Assembly (NCBI RefSeq): GCF_900116715.1
Contig: NZ_FPBM01000006.1
Span: 124,001-188,000, forward strand
Direction: 5' to 3'
DNA: 64,000 bases
Source of the DNA: Polaromonas sp. YR568
GTDB lineage: Bacteria; Pseudomonadota; Gammaproteobacteria; Burkholderiales; Burkholderiaceae_C
A program made the position numbers and the translations under genes. Under the pieces are notes generated by a model. The model was not told the origin of the DNA. It searched no databases and saw only the letters and a program-made list of their open reading frames with translations. Below are positions 30,177 through 37,788 of this stretch, piece by piece; the stretch's first letter is position 1, and every line of letters begins with the position of its first letter.

Positions 30177-30950
30177 ATGAAAAAACTCATCGCAGGCTTC
30201 GCACTGGCCGCCACCGCCCTGGCAAGCGCCACCGCCTTTGCCCAAACCAAACCCACCATCGTGCTGGTGCACGGTGCGTTCGCCGAGTCATCGAGCTGGA
30301 ATAACGTCGTCAGGATTCTCAAGAAAGACGGCTACCCCGTTGTGGCCGCCGCCAATCCCCTGCGCAGCGTCAAGGGTGACGCTGACTATGTCTCCAACCT
30401 GGTGGCGAGTATTCCAACGCCCGTGGTGCTGGTCGGCCACTCCTATGGCGGCTCCGTCATCAGCGAGGCAGCCAACGGCAATGCCAACGTCAAGGCCCTG
30501 GTGTACGTGGCGGCCTTTGCACCTGAAGCGGGTGAGAACGCGCTCGGCCTTTCGGGCAAGTTCCCGGGTAGCACCCTGGGGCCCACGCTGGCTGCGCCGG
30601 TGGCGCTGTCGGGCGGCGGCAAGGACCTCTACATCCAGCAAGACAAATTCCATGACCAGTTCGCCTCGGATGTTTCAAGGGCAGATGCCGGGCTGATGGC
30701 GGCCACCCAGCGGCCCGTCACCGAGGCTGCGGTGCATGAAGCCTCTGGCACGCCCGCGTGGAAGACGCTTCCTTCCTGGTTCATCTACGGCGACCAGGAC
30801 AAGAACATTCCGCCGCAAGCCCTGGCCTTCATGGCCGAGCGCGCACATTCGAAGCAGACTGTCGTCGTCAAAGGCGCTTCGCATGTGGTGATGGTGTCCC
30901 GGCCTGAGCCCGTTGCCAAGCTGATCGAACGCGCAGCCGAAGCGAAGTAA
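30177..30950 (+). CDS. Secreted alpha/beta hydrolase
   Basis: The 257-residue protein has a signal peptide (about 1-22, cut after AFA). IVLVHGAFAESSSWNNV and the nucleophile elbow VGHSYGGSVIS follow, with YGDQDKNIPP and GASHVVMVSRPE as acid and histidine regions. This is the EstA/salicylate-esterase-like hydrolase group. It lies directly behind ohr and before a strong terminator, so OhrR may control it. The substrate is unknown; a lipid or oxidised ester would suit the context but is a guess. Confidence 0.87.
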   Translation: MKKLIAGFALAATALASATAFAQTKPTIVLVHGAFAESSSWNNVVRILKKDGYPVVAAANPLRSVKGDADYVSNLVASIPTPVVLVGHSYGGSVISEAANGNANVKALVYVAAFAPEAGENALGLSGKFPGSTLGPTLAAPVALSGGGKDLYIQQDKFHDQFASDVSRADAGLMAATQRPVTEAAVHEASGTPAWKTLPSWFIYGDQDKNIPPQALAFMAERAHSKQTVVVKGASHVVMVSRPEPVAKLIERAAEAK

Positions 30951-31002
30951 GTGTGAAAACCGATGGCAGCACTGAAGCTGCCATCACCGCAAATCCGGAA
31001 AC

Positions 31003-31045
31003 AAAAAAGCCGGCCTGCCCAGTCAAACGGGCAGGCCGGCTTTTT
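31003..31045. terminator. Bidirectional rho-independent terminator between the hydrolase gene and ohr copy 2
   Basis: A 12-bp GC stem (GCCGGCCTGCCC/GGGCAGGCCGGC) with an 8-base loop is flanked by AAAAAA and TTTTT, so it stops both convergent genes. A second smaller hairpin GATGGCAG/CTGCCATC (30962-30985) precedes it right after the hydrolase stop. Confidence 0.92.
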
Positions 31046-31055
31046 ACGTAGGGGC

Positions 31056-31481
31056 TCAAACCAGGTTGATCACCACATTGATATTGCCGCGCGTCAGTTT
31101 GGAATACGGGCAGGTCTGGTGTGCGGTATCCACCAGGGCGCGGGCCACTTCACGCTCCACACCTGGCAGGCTGACATTCAGGCGCGCTTGCAAAAAGTAG
31201 GCGCCGTCGGTGGTGCCCAGATCCACCTCAGTATCGACAGCCAGATCGTCGGGCAGCTTGACCTTCATCTTGCCGGCTGCCAGCCCCATCGCGCCGATAA
31301 AACAGGCTGACCAGCCAGCAGCAAACAGCTGCTCGGGGTTGGTGCCCTTGCCGGTGCTGCCGGGCGAAGACAGCTTGATGTCCAGGCGTCCGTCGGAGCT
31401 TTGGGATTGGCCTTCGCGCCCGCCGGTGGTGTGGGTCTTGGCGGTGTACAGGACTTTTTCGATGGTGATGATGGAGCTCAT
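31056..31481 (-). CDS. Organic hydroperoxide resistance protein Ohr (copy 2)
   Basis: A second Ohr of 141 residues with catalytic Cys60 (GWSACFIGAM) and Cys124 (TCPYSKLTRGN). It clearly resembles copy 1 but differs in the N-terminal and middle regions, so it is not a fresh duplication. The start at 31481 (MSSIITIEKVLY) is preferred over a long upstream extension with no family resemblance. No ATGCGATTT half-site was seen in its upstream region, so it may not be under the adjacent OhrR. Confidence 0.95.
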   Translation of the reverse strand: MSSIITIEKVLYTAKTHTTGGREGQSQSSDGRLDIKLSSPGSTGKGTNPEQLFAAGWSACFIGAMGLAAGKMKVKLPDDLAVDTEVDLGTTDGAYFLQARLNVSLPGVEREVARALVDTAHQTCPYSKLTRGNINVVINLV

Positions 31482-31878
31482 GGTGTTTCCTTTGTGAAAA
31501 GTTGAAGAAAAAAGCAGAAAAATGCGCCGTGGATGCAATCTGAAAAAGGGTCTTCTGTATCCCGAAGCACAAGATGAATTACAAAGGGCCGGCGTGTCCC
31601 AGGTGTCTCGGCAACGCAATGTTCTGTACTCAGAGAGAAGCCCGACACACTGCGGTACAAATCTCTTTTCAGGGCGTTTGCGCCGCAGTGAAGCGGCGCG
31701 CCTAGCCGGCCTTTTTCCGCCCACCCAGCCGCCAGACAACCGCTGCCCGCGAGTTGATGCATTGGCAGCTGACCGGGTTGCGCAGCTCGTGCGCAAAGCC
31801 GCCCAGAAAGAAGGTCAAGGCGAACCAGAGTTTTTTCATGGTGTGTTGGTGGAGTTGTGTGCTTGTGCCTGAAGCGGA
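31482..31878. other. Intergenic stretch between ohr copy 2 and the DipZ-like gene
   Basis: About 400 bases without a supported conserved gene. It must hold the ohr copy 2 promoter, but no strong -35/-10 pair stands out. A single GTATCC word preceded by TCTTCT occurs at 31557. A possible 45-codon frame on the minus strand is listed separately. Confidence 0.5.
31702..31839 (-). CDS. Possible 45-residue small protein, uncertain
   Basis: An ATG at 31839, 39 bases after the DipZ-like stop, opens a frame starting MKKLWFALTFFLGGF. It has one short hydrophobic segment, a Cys-x-Cys pair (SCQC) and a basic end (GGRKKAG). Its position on the same strand directly behind the DipZ-like gene would fit a small membrane partner. 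No good Shine-Dalgarno is visible and I recognise no family, so this may be chance. Confidence 0.25.
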   Translation of the reverse strand: MKKLWFALTFFLGGFAHELRNPVSCQCINSRAAVVWRLGGRKKAG

Positions 31879-33663
31879 TCAGCCGAAAGTGAAGGCATAC
31901 ACATGGGCGCCTGGGTCGAGAAACTCGATCTCAAACAGGTGGTCACCCGCCGCAGCCGGCAGCCTGACGAGCTGGTACAGCCGGTGGGCGTCAATCAAGC
32001 CGCTGCCGTCCGCGGCCACGTCCGTGCCGTGGCTGTTCAAGGGTGGCTTGCCGTCAATCAGAATGCGAAAGCGCACGGCGCTTACGCCGGCTTTTCGTCC
32101 CAGCACTAAGTGCAAGTCTCGCGCACGGAAGCGATAGGCCAGACGCGCGCCGCCCGCAGCGACAGCGCGTTCGCCTTCCACCGTCCACTCGCCGCCCAGC
32201 GTCCAGCGGTTCAACGGCAGGCTGGCTACGGGCTCATAGCGGTGCGAGACATCCGCCTGAAGCCCGCCCGCAGGCACAAAGCCCGCTGCGCGCTCGTGGC
32301 CGACATAGGTTTCCCCCGACAGCACGCGGTTGCCCGGCGCGGCCTGCACGCCTTCACCCTGGACTGCAACGAGCCCGCTGGGGTGGGTGGTCTTGCCCGC
32401 TTCCGCCAGCAGCTTCTGGATCAATCGCTCCGACTCTTCATACTGACCTTCACCCAGCACCTGGTGACGCAGCTTGCCCTGCGCATCCACAAAATGCAGC
32501 GCCGGCCAGGCCTGGTTCTCGAATCCGCGCCAGATCGCATGCCGGCTGTCGACAGCAACGGGATAGGTGATGCCCAGGTCCTTCACCGCCCGGCGCACGT
32601 TGTCCTCGTTTTTCTCAAACGCGAACTCCGGCGAGTGCACGCCCAGCACGACCAGGCCGGCGTCTTTGTACTTGTCGGCCCAGGCCCGGATAAAGGGCAG
32701 GGTGCGCAGGCAGTTGATGCATGAATAGGTCCAGAAGTCCACCAGCACCACCTTGCCGCGCAGGTCTGCGCTGTTCAGGGCTGGTGAATTGATCCATCCG
32801 GTGGCGCCTGCCAGCGGCGCAAGGGTGGCTTCGTTCCATGCTGGAGCGGTGTTCGGAATGTCGAGCTTCGCGGCGACAAGAGGCGTGGCTTGCGGCGCGG
32901 GCGCTTCGGCTTCAACAACGGCCGGACTCATCGCTTGCGGCCTCAGCGTGTCGATGAGCGACTGTTCAATCTTCGAGGTGCTGCTGAGCGAAAGCTGGCT
33001 GAGCAGCCCGGTGTCCAGGCCCGTCGCAATCAGCGCCACACCGGTCAGCACCGCAGCCCCCATGCCGCGCCGCACCCACTGGCTGACGCCCAGCGAGCGC
33101 CGCAGCAGCGCGTACACCCGACCACCCACCAGCAACGAAAGCGCCAGCGACGTGGCCGCGCCGCCCGCATAGGCAAACAGCAGCAGCGAGCTGCCGACGT
33201 TGGCGCCCTGAATCGCCGCACCCGTGAAGATCAAGCCCAACACCGGCCCCGCGCAAGGCGCCCACAGCAAGCCGGTGGCCGCACCCAGCACCAGCGACGA
33301 AGCAAAAGCATGGCCTTTGAGCGCTCCGCCGTCGCTGGAGGCGGCGATCCGTGCGCCCAGCGCCACCAGCGGGCGCGCCAGGCGATCGGCCAGCCCGGGA
33401 AACATCAGCGTCAAGGCAAACACCGCAAGCAACGCCAGCGCGGCGAAGCGCCCGTATTCGTTGGCCTGCACGGCCCAGCCGCCACCTACAGCCGCCAGCG
33501 TCGCCACCCCAGTGAAGGCCAGCGCCATGCCAAGCAACATCGGCAAACCATTCTTCAAAAAAGGCCGGTCGGCACGCGCCAGCACAAAAGGCAGCACAGG
33601 AAGAATGCAGGGGCTGACGATGGTGAGAACACCGCCCAGGAAGGCAAGGATCAGGAGGGTCAT
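31879..33663 (-). CDS. DipZ-like fusion: CcdA/DsbD membrane domain + thioredoxin + DipZ C-terminal domain
   Basis: A 594-residue inner-membrane protein. Residues 1-220 form a CcdA-type transporter of reducing equivalents with paired cysteines in SPCILP (Cys19) and APCAGP (Cys137). After an Ala/Pro linker (about 240-275) comes a periplasmic redoxin with WTYSCINCLRTLP (Cys315, Cys318) and VGVHSPEFAFEK-like residues. A C-terminal beta-rich domain (about 440-594, ending AHVYAFTFG) matches the Mycobacterium DipZ tail. It would move electrons from cytoplasmic thioredoxin to periplasmic thiols. The start at 33663 (MTLLILAFLGG) is chosen because a longer frame lacks homology. Confidence 0.92.
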   Translation of the reverse strand: MTLLILAFLGGVLTIVSPCILPVLPFVLARADRPFLKNGLPMLLGMALAFTGVATLAAVGGGWAVQANEYGRFAALALLAVFALTLMFPGLADRLARPLVALGARIAASSDGGALKGHAFASSLVLGAATGLLWAPCAGPVLGLIFTGAAIQGANVGSSLLLFAYAGGAATSLALSLLVGGRVYALLRRSLGVSQWVRRGMGAAVLTGVALIATGLDTGLLSQLSLSSTSKIEQSLIDTLRPQAMSPAVVEAEAPAPQATPLVAAKLDIPNTAPAWNEATLAPLAGATGWINSPALNSADLRGKVVLVDFWTYSCINCLRTLPFIRAWADKYKDAGLVVLGVHSPEFAFEKNEDNVRRAVKDLGITYPVAVDSRHAIWRGFENQAWPALHFVDAQGKLRHQVLGEGQYEESERLIQKLLAEAGKTTHPSGLVAVQGEGVQAAPGNRVLSGETYVGHERAAGFVPAGGLQADVSHRYEPVASLPLNRWTLGGEWTVEGERAVAAGGARLAYRFRARDLHLVLGRKAGVSAVRFRILIDGKPPLNSHGTDVAADGSGLIDAHRLYQLVRLPAAAGDHLFEIEFLDPGAHVYAFTFG

Positions 33664-33759
33664 GGTCTGTCTCGGGTAAAGCTCGCCAAGGGTTAGCGAT
33701 GGCTTCAGTGATTGAACCGCCCCTTCGTATCGGCGCTGTGTCGCGGGCGCGGCCTCTTC

Positions 33760-33806
33760 GCATGCGGCTGTATCCGCGGGAGGGCCGGATACAAAGCCAT
33801 ACAAAA
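33760..33806. promoter_or_regulatory. Facing GTAT-type direct repeats upstream of the DipZ-like gene
   Basis: On the minus strand TTTTGTAT-N6-GTATCC (33806-33787) repeats the box at 25327-25346. On the plus strand a weaker GCAT-N6-GTATCC (33760-33775) faces it, making GTATCC/GGATAC arms around an 11-base centre. It lies about 125 bases before the DipZ-like ATG and 90 bases before the divergent DUF1345 gene. The binding protein is unknown; the two-component regulator at 26102 is a candidate. Confidence 0.4.
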
Positions 33807-33894
33807 CGCCCCGCAAAGATTGGCGGGATGTTGGCCGTGGCGGGCCCCAAGTCACAGCCTTGAAGCTGAGGCCTTACTGGCCTCACAATGCGCC

Positions 33895-34554
33895 ATGCGC
33901 AAACATGTTTCCGAAACCAGCGCCCCGCAGCGCCTCATCGCCGGCCTGGTGGCCGGGCTTGCCGCCGCGGCGGTGCCGTTGCCCACCGTGTGGCAATTCC
34001 GCGGCCTGCTGGGCTGGTGTGTGGGTGTGGCGATTTATCTGGGGCTGGCCTGGTGGTTGTGCGTGCGCTTTGACGCCAAACGTACCCGCGAACGCGCCCA
34101 GGCGCAAGACGAACCCAGTGTGGTGCTGTTTTTGCTGATGCTGCTGGCCACCATGGCCTGCGTCGCCGCCATCACGGTCATGATGCAGCAGTCACGCAGC
34201 CTCACGGGCATTGAGCGCACCCTGCACATCGCGCTGGCCATCGCGGCGCTGGCAGCCTCATGGCTCTTTATCCAGACCATCTTTGCCTTCCGCTACGCGC
34301 ACCGCTATTACTTTGAAGAAAAGCAGAAAGAGCCCGATGGCCCGGGCCTGCAGTTTCCCGGTGGGCTGGACCCGGACTACTTTGACTTTCTTTACTACGC
34401 CCACGTTGTGGGCATGACGTCGCAGGTGTCTGACGTACAAGTCACCTCACGCGAAATGCGCCGCCTCACGCTGATCCACAGCGTGCTGTCCTTCGGTTTC
34501 AACATGCTGATTCTGGCGCTCAGCATCAATGTGGTGGCGGGGTCGTTGCAGTAA
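33895..34554 (+). CDS. DUF1345 family membrane protein
   Basis: A 219-residue integral membrane protein with five hydrophobic segments. The family-typical FLYYAHVVGMTSQVSDVQVTS block precedes the last membrane segment. The start at 33895 (MRKHVSETSA) is used; the longer frame lies in the control region. The function of DUF1345 proteins is not known. It is divergent from the DipZ-like gene. Confidence 0.88.
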   Translation: MRKHVSETSAPQRLIAGLVAGLAAAAVPLPTVWQFRGLLGWCVGVAIYLGLAWWLCVRFDAKRTRERAQAQDEPSVVLFLLMLLATMACVAAITVMMQQSRSLTGIERTLHIALAIAALAASWLFIQTIFAFRYAHRYYFEEKQKEPDGPGLQFPGGLDPDYFDFLYYAHVVGMTSQVSDVQVTSREMRRLTLIHSVLSFGFNMLILALSINVVAGSLQ

Positions 34555-34618
34555 CGTGAGCCGCCGTATTTCTTATCTGTCCAGCCTCAGGCGAGGAGGA
34601 AGTCTTTGAGCTGCATGT

Positions 34619-35005
34619 TTAGTGCGATTTGTAATTGCAGGCCTGGTTTCTGGCTGCTTCTGAAAAAAGCTTCCAGGGACACGACCCGGCGAATGACTGC
34701 AGCGTTGCGACTGCGCTTTGCCATGCCTGTTCCTTGTAGAGATCGTCGGCCCGGATCAACGCTGACATCAGGGCCTGGTTCCATCCGCTTTCATTTTTTC
34801 GCAACTCCAAAACGTTGCACGCAAACTCTTCCGGCGATTGGCCTTCTGGCGGATCGTGACCAGGCAAGCAGGCAATAACGTACTGTTTAAACAGAGCGCG
34901 ATTCTCTTCGGTCGCCTGCGCTGCCAGCTGGCCGGCAGACTGTTCGGCGAACTGATGGAACCATTCGACCTGCCGGGTAAGTTTGCTTTCAGGATCAATT
35001 GTCAT
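34619..35005 (-). CDS. Hypothetical protein of the small-gene islet
   Basis: About 128 residues, starting MTIDPESKLTRQVEWFHQF, mostly helical and without signal or membrane segments. It contains four Cys (ACLPGH, ACNVLEL, GSCPWKL, QACNYK). Its ATG at 35005 overlaps the stop of the SMI1/KNR4-like gene by 11 bases, so the two are coupled. I do not recognise the family. Confidence 0.6.
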   Translation of the reverse strand: MTIDPESKLTRQVEWFHQFAEQSAGQLAAQATEENRALFKQYVIACLPGHDPPEGQSPEEFACNVLELRKNESGWNQALMSALIRADDLYKEQAWQSAVATLQSFAGSCPWKLFSEAARNQACNYKSH

Positions 35006-35381
35006 AACGAAGCGGGCTGGGCGTGCATTTGCGCGTTTCATGATTCCAGACTTGCACTTGACAGTCCAACTGGCCGGAAAGTGCTTTTGGCATAAGGACC
35101 AGGTAGTCGCCCGAGCCGTTTGAGGCGATCGCGACGGCGCCGGCGGGAAAACCTTCCCAGGCTCGGGCGCTCATGGTTTCGAGGACTACATGCCCTGCCG
35201 AGCGCCCCGCGGTCTTGCGGCTGGTTGAATCGAATACCGGGAAGACTTGCCAATCGTCGCCGGCTGTGGAGATTTCACCGCCATTGCGCGCCAGGAGCCG
35301 CTCCCTGTATTCGCGTGGGAATTTCACGTCGAGCTCTCGCTCGGCTGCTTCGACTTTCGGTTCGGTTGTAGGAAAGGCCAT
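34995..35381 (-). CDS. SMI1/KNR4 (SUKH)-like protein
   Basis: This 128-residue protein opens with KVEAAERELDVKFPREYRER, the recognisable N-terminal helix and FP..Y signature of the SMI1/KNR4 (SUKH) superfamily. A gSGDYLVLMPK beta segment, also typical, lies near the middle. Many bacterial SUKH proteins are immunity proteins for secreted polymorphic toxins, while others have different roles. No toxin is encoded nearby. It sits in a run of small minus-strand genes and overlaps the next one. Confidence 0.72.
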   Translation of the reverse strand: MAFPTTEPKVEAAERELDVKFPREYRERLLARNGGEISTAGDDWQVFPVFDSTSRKTAGRSAGHVVLETMSARAWEGFPAGAVAIASNGSGDYLVLMPKALSGQLDCQVQVWNHETRKCTPSPLRYDN

Positions 35382-35387
35382 GGATTT

Positions 35388-35747
35388 TCAGGCGCGCTCG
35401 CTACTCTCATTCTTCGCGCGCGCAAGCCAGCCTGAAACCATGCAAACGGCCAGTACCGCACCCGCGACCAGGGCCCAGCGCCAGTCGCTACGACCTTCCG
35501 TCCACAGGGCGATGAGCAGCAGAGCGGCCAGGAGCAGGGTGGGAAGGGCGACTGCAACCGCAAGCAGCTTCCATTTCCTGGGGGCTAGCCGGGCCAAAGC
35601 AAAGGATGCCGCGGCCGCGAGGGCCAGCGGGAACAAGACCTTCGGAAAAGCCTGCGTCACAGGCGTAGTGAATAGCACCGCGAACATCCAGAAGGTGACC
35701 GCTCCGCCAAGCAGGCTGCCACATAGCGGGAGCAGATATGTTTTCAT
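35388..35747 (-). CDS. Small membrane protein, unknown
   Basis: A 119-residue protein with four hydrophobic segments (about 5-27, 36-52, 60-83, 89-108) and a charged C terminus (ARAKNESSERA). Its stop is 6 bases before the SMI1/KNR4-like start, which suggests one operon. No family recognised. Confidence 0.6.
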   Translation of the reverse strand: MKTYLLPLCGSLLGGAVTFWMFAVLFTTPVTQAFPKVLFPLALAAAASFALARLAPRKWKLLAVAVALPTLLLAALLLIALWTEGRSDWRWALVAGAVLAVCMVSGWLARAKNESSERA

Positions 35748-35781
35748 GGCGTGGTTTGATCGATGACGGAGGCCACAGGCC

Positions 35782-36189
35782 TCACATCACGAGACAAAAA
35801 TGGAACTGATCTGCCTCTTTCTCGGCCTCGGATACTTTGACCAGGCAGTCTTCAAGTTCCTCAATAAGACCGGCTCGCAGCTTTTCCTTGATACCTTTCA
35901 CTTCGCCCGCTTTCAAACGCTCGATGAGCTTCGTGAGCGAGGGCAACGCATCGGCAGGTGCAAACCACTTTTCGTTTTCGGCGATCCACGACTCAGGCAG
36001 GTCTTCCTCGGAAAAGTTGTACTGCATGTCCGTGGTGTCGATGAAGTCTGAAAGCACACGCACTCCCAGGGTTTTGGCGAGTTCGTCCAGTTGTTCAGAA
36101 GCCTTGCAAAAAAGCGAGTGGTCGTAGTCGTCGCCTGAATCATCAGTGCCGACTCGAGACTTTCTGCGTACCCAAATTGTGTCGCTCAT
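35782..36189 (-). CDS. Hypothetical acidic protein of the islet
   Basis: A 135-residue soluble protein, strongly acidic, starting MSDTIWVRRKSRVGTDDSGD, with LPSLTKLIERLKAGE and a C-terminal helix rich in Glu. The small acidic form resembles many toxin-immunity proteins, but no family can be named. It lies 34 bases upstream of the membrane protein gene on the same strand. Confidence 0.55.
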   Translation of the reverse strand: MSDTIWVRRKSRVGTDDSGDDYDHSLFCKASEQLDELAKTLGVRVLSDFIDTTDMQYNFSEEDLPESWIAENEKWFAPADALPSLTKLIERLKAGEVKGIKEKLRAGLIEELEDCLVKVSEAEKEADQFHFCLVM

Positions 36190-36296
36190 GCCATCCTCCG
36201 TGGTGTGTAGGTATCGGGTCCCGGAAATATATCCTTGAAATGGCCGGGCGGGGCCGCAGGCCTTCGACCTGGACGGCTAGTTAGGAGGCACACGTT

Positions 36297-36698
36297 TCAT
36301 AAGGTGCATTTCGGCTCCGTCCAGAAGTTTTGTTGCGGCTTGAAGGTCTTCAATTGCTCCAGGATCGCCGGATCTCTTTTAGCGAGGTCGTCCATGACCC
36401 AGGTGCCTTTGTGCTCCTGATAGAACGAAGCCAGGACATCAAGCTGGATCTGAATGTCGATCCGCAACTTTGCGAGTGTCTCCTTCGCGCAACCACGAGA
36501 AAGTTCGCTTTCAAACTCACGCAGGCGTTGCAATTTTGTGAAGCCTTGATCAGTTTGGACTGATGCAAGCACCTGACCAAATGCTTCCCTGTCCTGGCCT
36601 CTGCCGACCTGAATGCCGGCCACATACGCTCCGGCAATAGCTGTGACAACCAGGATCGTCACGGCGGTAGTGAAGAAATAGCGGCGCGTCATTGTCAT
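36297..36698 (-). CDS. Hypothetical membrane-anchored protein
   Basis: A 133-residue protein with a single N-terminal membrane anchor (about 8-28, after MTMTRRYFF) and a helical extracytoplasmic part of about 100 residues, including two Cys (SRGCAKE, EPKCTL) that could pair. No family recognised. A second Met two codons in (36692) is an alternative start. Confidence 0.55.
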   Translation of the reverse strand: MTMTRRYFFTTAVTILVVTAIAGAYVAGIQVGRGQDREAFGQVLASVQTDQGFTKLQRLREFESELSRGCAKETLAKLRIDIQIQLDVLASFYQEHKGTWVMDDLAKRDPAILEQLKTFKPQQNFWTEPKCTL

Positions 36699-36749
36699 TC
36701 CTACTCAGTTGCGCCCTCCCGATTGGGTGGGCCCGTGTCGATTGTCACC

Positions 36750-37334
36750 TTAGCCTGCGCGGCCACATCCTCTCACTTTCTCTCCTTCAAAGACGAGCGG
36801 CTCATTCCGACCTTCGAGTGTGAGATGAATGCTCTGAATAGGCCAGAGCCGACCTTCCTTCACGGCCTCGACCCGGACGCTGCCACTCGCGGCCGAGCCG
36901 CGAACCTGGTAGGACACTTCAGCAGGAGAGCCAGGGCCAGTGTCGTTGAAATTACCCGCAGCCGCGTACCAACCAATGATCCTGTCTCCCAGTTGCGCTT
37001 TCGCAAAATTGCGCAAGTAGTTCAGGGATGACTCGAAGAGAAACTCCAGCGCAATGGCTGGATTGAGTCCCTCGACGGGGCGCGGCCACCACCACTGTTT
37101 ATCAGGTAGCGGTGTCCAGGGATGATCAGCATTCTGCGGACCTTTCTTTTTCCAGAGAATTACTTCGTCGAGCGTCAGCTTTCGCACACCACAACGGACG
37201 ATGTCACAAGACCGCGGCGATGACCCGTCGATCAGGGAAATTCCGGTGAGTCCGCCCTCACCATCTACTGCAACGCAGAGACAAGGATGGAAGAAACAGT
37301 CTTCGTAGTAGTCCCCGGGCTGAAATGTGTTCAT
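36750..37334 (-). CDS. Hypothetical protein of the islet, 194 residues
   Basis: A soluble protein beginning MNTFQPGDYYEDCFFHPCLC, with repeated Cys and aromatic residues near the start, a DKQWWWPRP patch and a beta-rich C-terminal half. The N-terminal pattern (start of a gene for a cell-surface or immunity-type protein with SLIDGSSPRSCD) is seen in uncharacterised proteobacterial proteins, but I can name no domain. It is the largest gene in the islet. Confidence 0.55.
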   Translation of the reverse strand: MNTFQPGDYYEDCFFHPCLCVAVDGEGGLTGISLIDGSSPRSCDIVRCGVRKLTLDEVILWKKKGPQNADHPWTPLPDKQWWWPRPVEGLNPAIALEFLFESSLNYLRNFAKAQLGDRIIGWYAAAGNFNDTGPGSPAEVSYQVRGSAASGSVRVEAVKEGRLWPIQSIHLTLEGRNEPLVFEGEKVRGCGRAG

Positions 37335-37435
37335 GTGCTGGCTAAGGTAAAGATGGCTGGCGAAGGCCAGCTGCGATCAACGGAAGTCGATGCGCTTTTG
37401 CATATGCGTCAATTATCCGGTCGGGTCTGCGCTTC

Positions 37436-37771
37436 TCAGTCATCCGCGATATCGTCCAAATTGGTAGATGGCGCGACCCGTCCAATTTTCTCACCGGCGT
37501 GATCAATGACAACAAGCCACTCTTGAAGTGGATCGCCGTCCGTGACGACTTTTCGCAAAATAGCCGCAATTTCACGCCGGAAATACAACAGCGTCAAACC
37601 CGAAATCGGCTTGTGCAGATGGAGCTGAATGAGAACGTCGTTTTCCTTCCAGTCGTAACGCATGCGCTGGACATCGACTTCACCCGCGTCGGCGACAAAT
37701 TCCACCAGCGCCAGGCGAATCGATTCCTCCATGGGCTGCCGGCCAATATGACGTTGACGTTGCTTCGACAT
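37436..37771 (-). CDS. Hypothetical protein of the islet, 111 residues
   Basis: Starts MSKQRQRHIGRQPMEESIRL, then alternating strands and helices (VLIQLHLHKPISGLTLLYFRRE) and an acidic end (NLDDIADD). The start at 37771 was chosen because the longer frame overlaps the upstream small gene with unlike residues. Function unknown. The gene begins 17 bases after the next upstream gene ends. Confidence 0.5.
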   Translation of the reverse strand: MSKQRQRHIGRQPMEESIRLALVEFVADAGEVDVQRMRYDWKENDVLIQLHLHKPISGLTLLYFRREIAAILRKVVTDGDPLQEWLVVIDHAGEKIGRVAPSTNLDDIADD

Positions 37772-37788
37772 CTGAGACCTAACGCGAT

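Noticed and set aside
31557..31562. Single GTATCC upstream of ohr copy 2 as part of the redox regulon
   Set aside because: It lacks the second GTAT half-site and points away from the gene; a single hexamer is expected by chance.
34587..34784. A 65-residue minus-strand frame at the end of the islet
   Set aside because: It lies in another frame over the better-supported gene at 34619-35005 and has no family signature.
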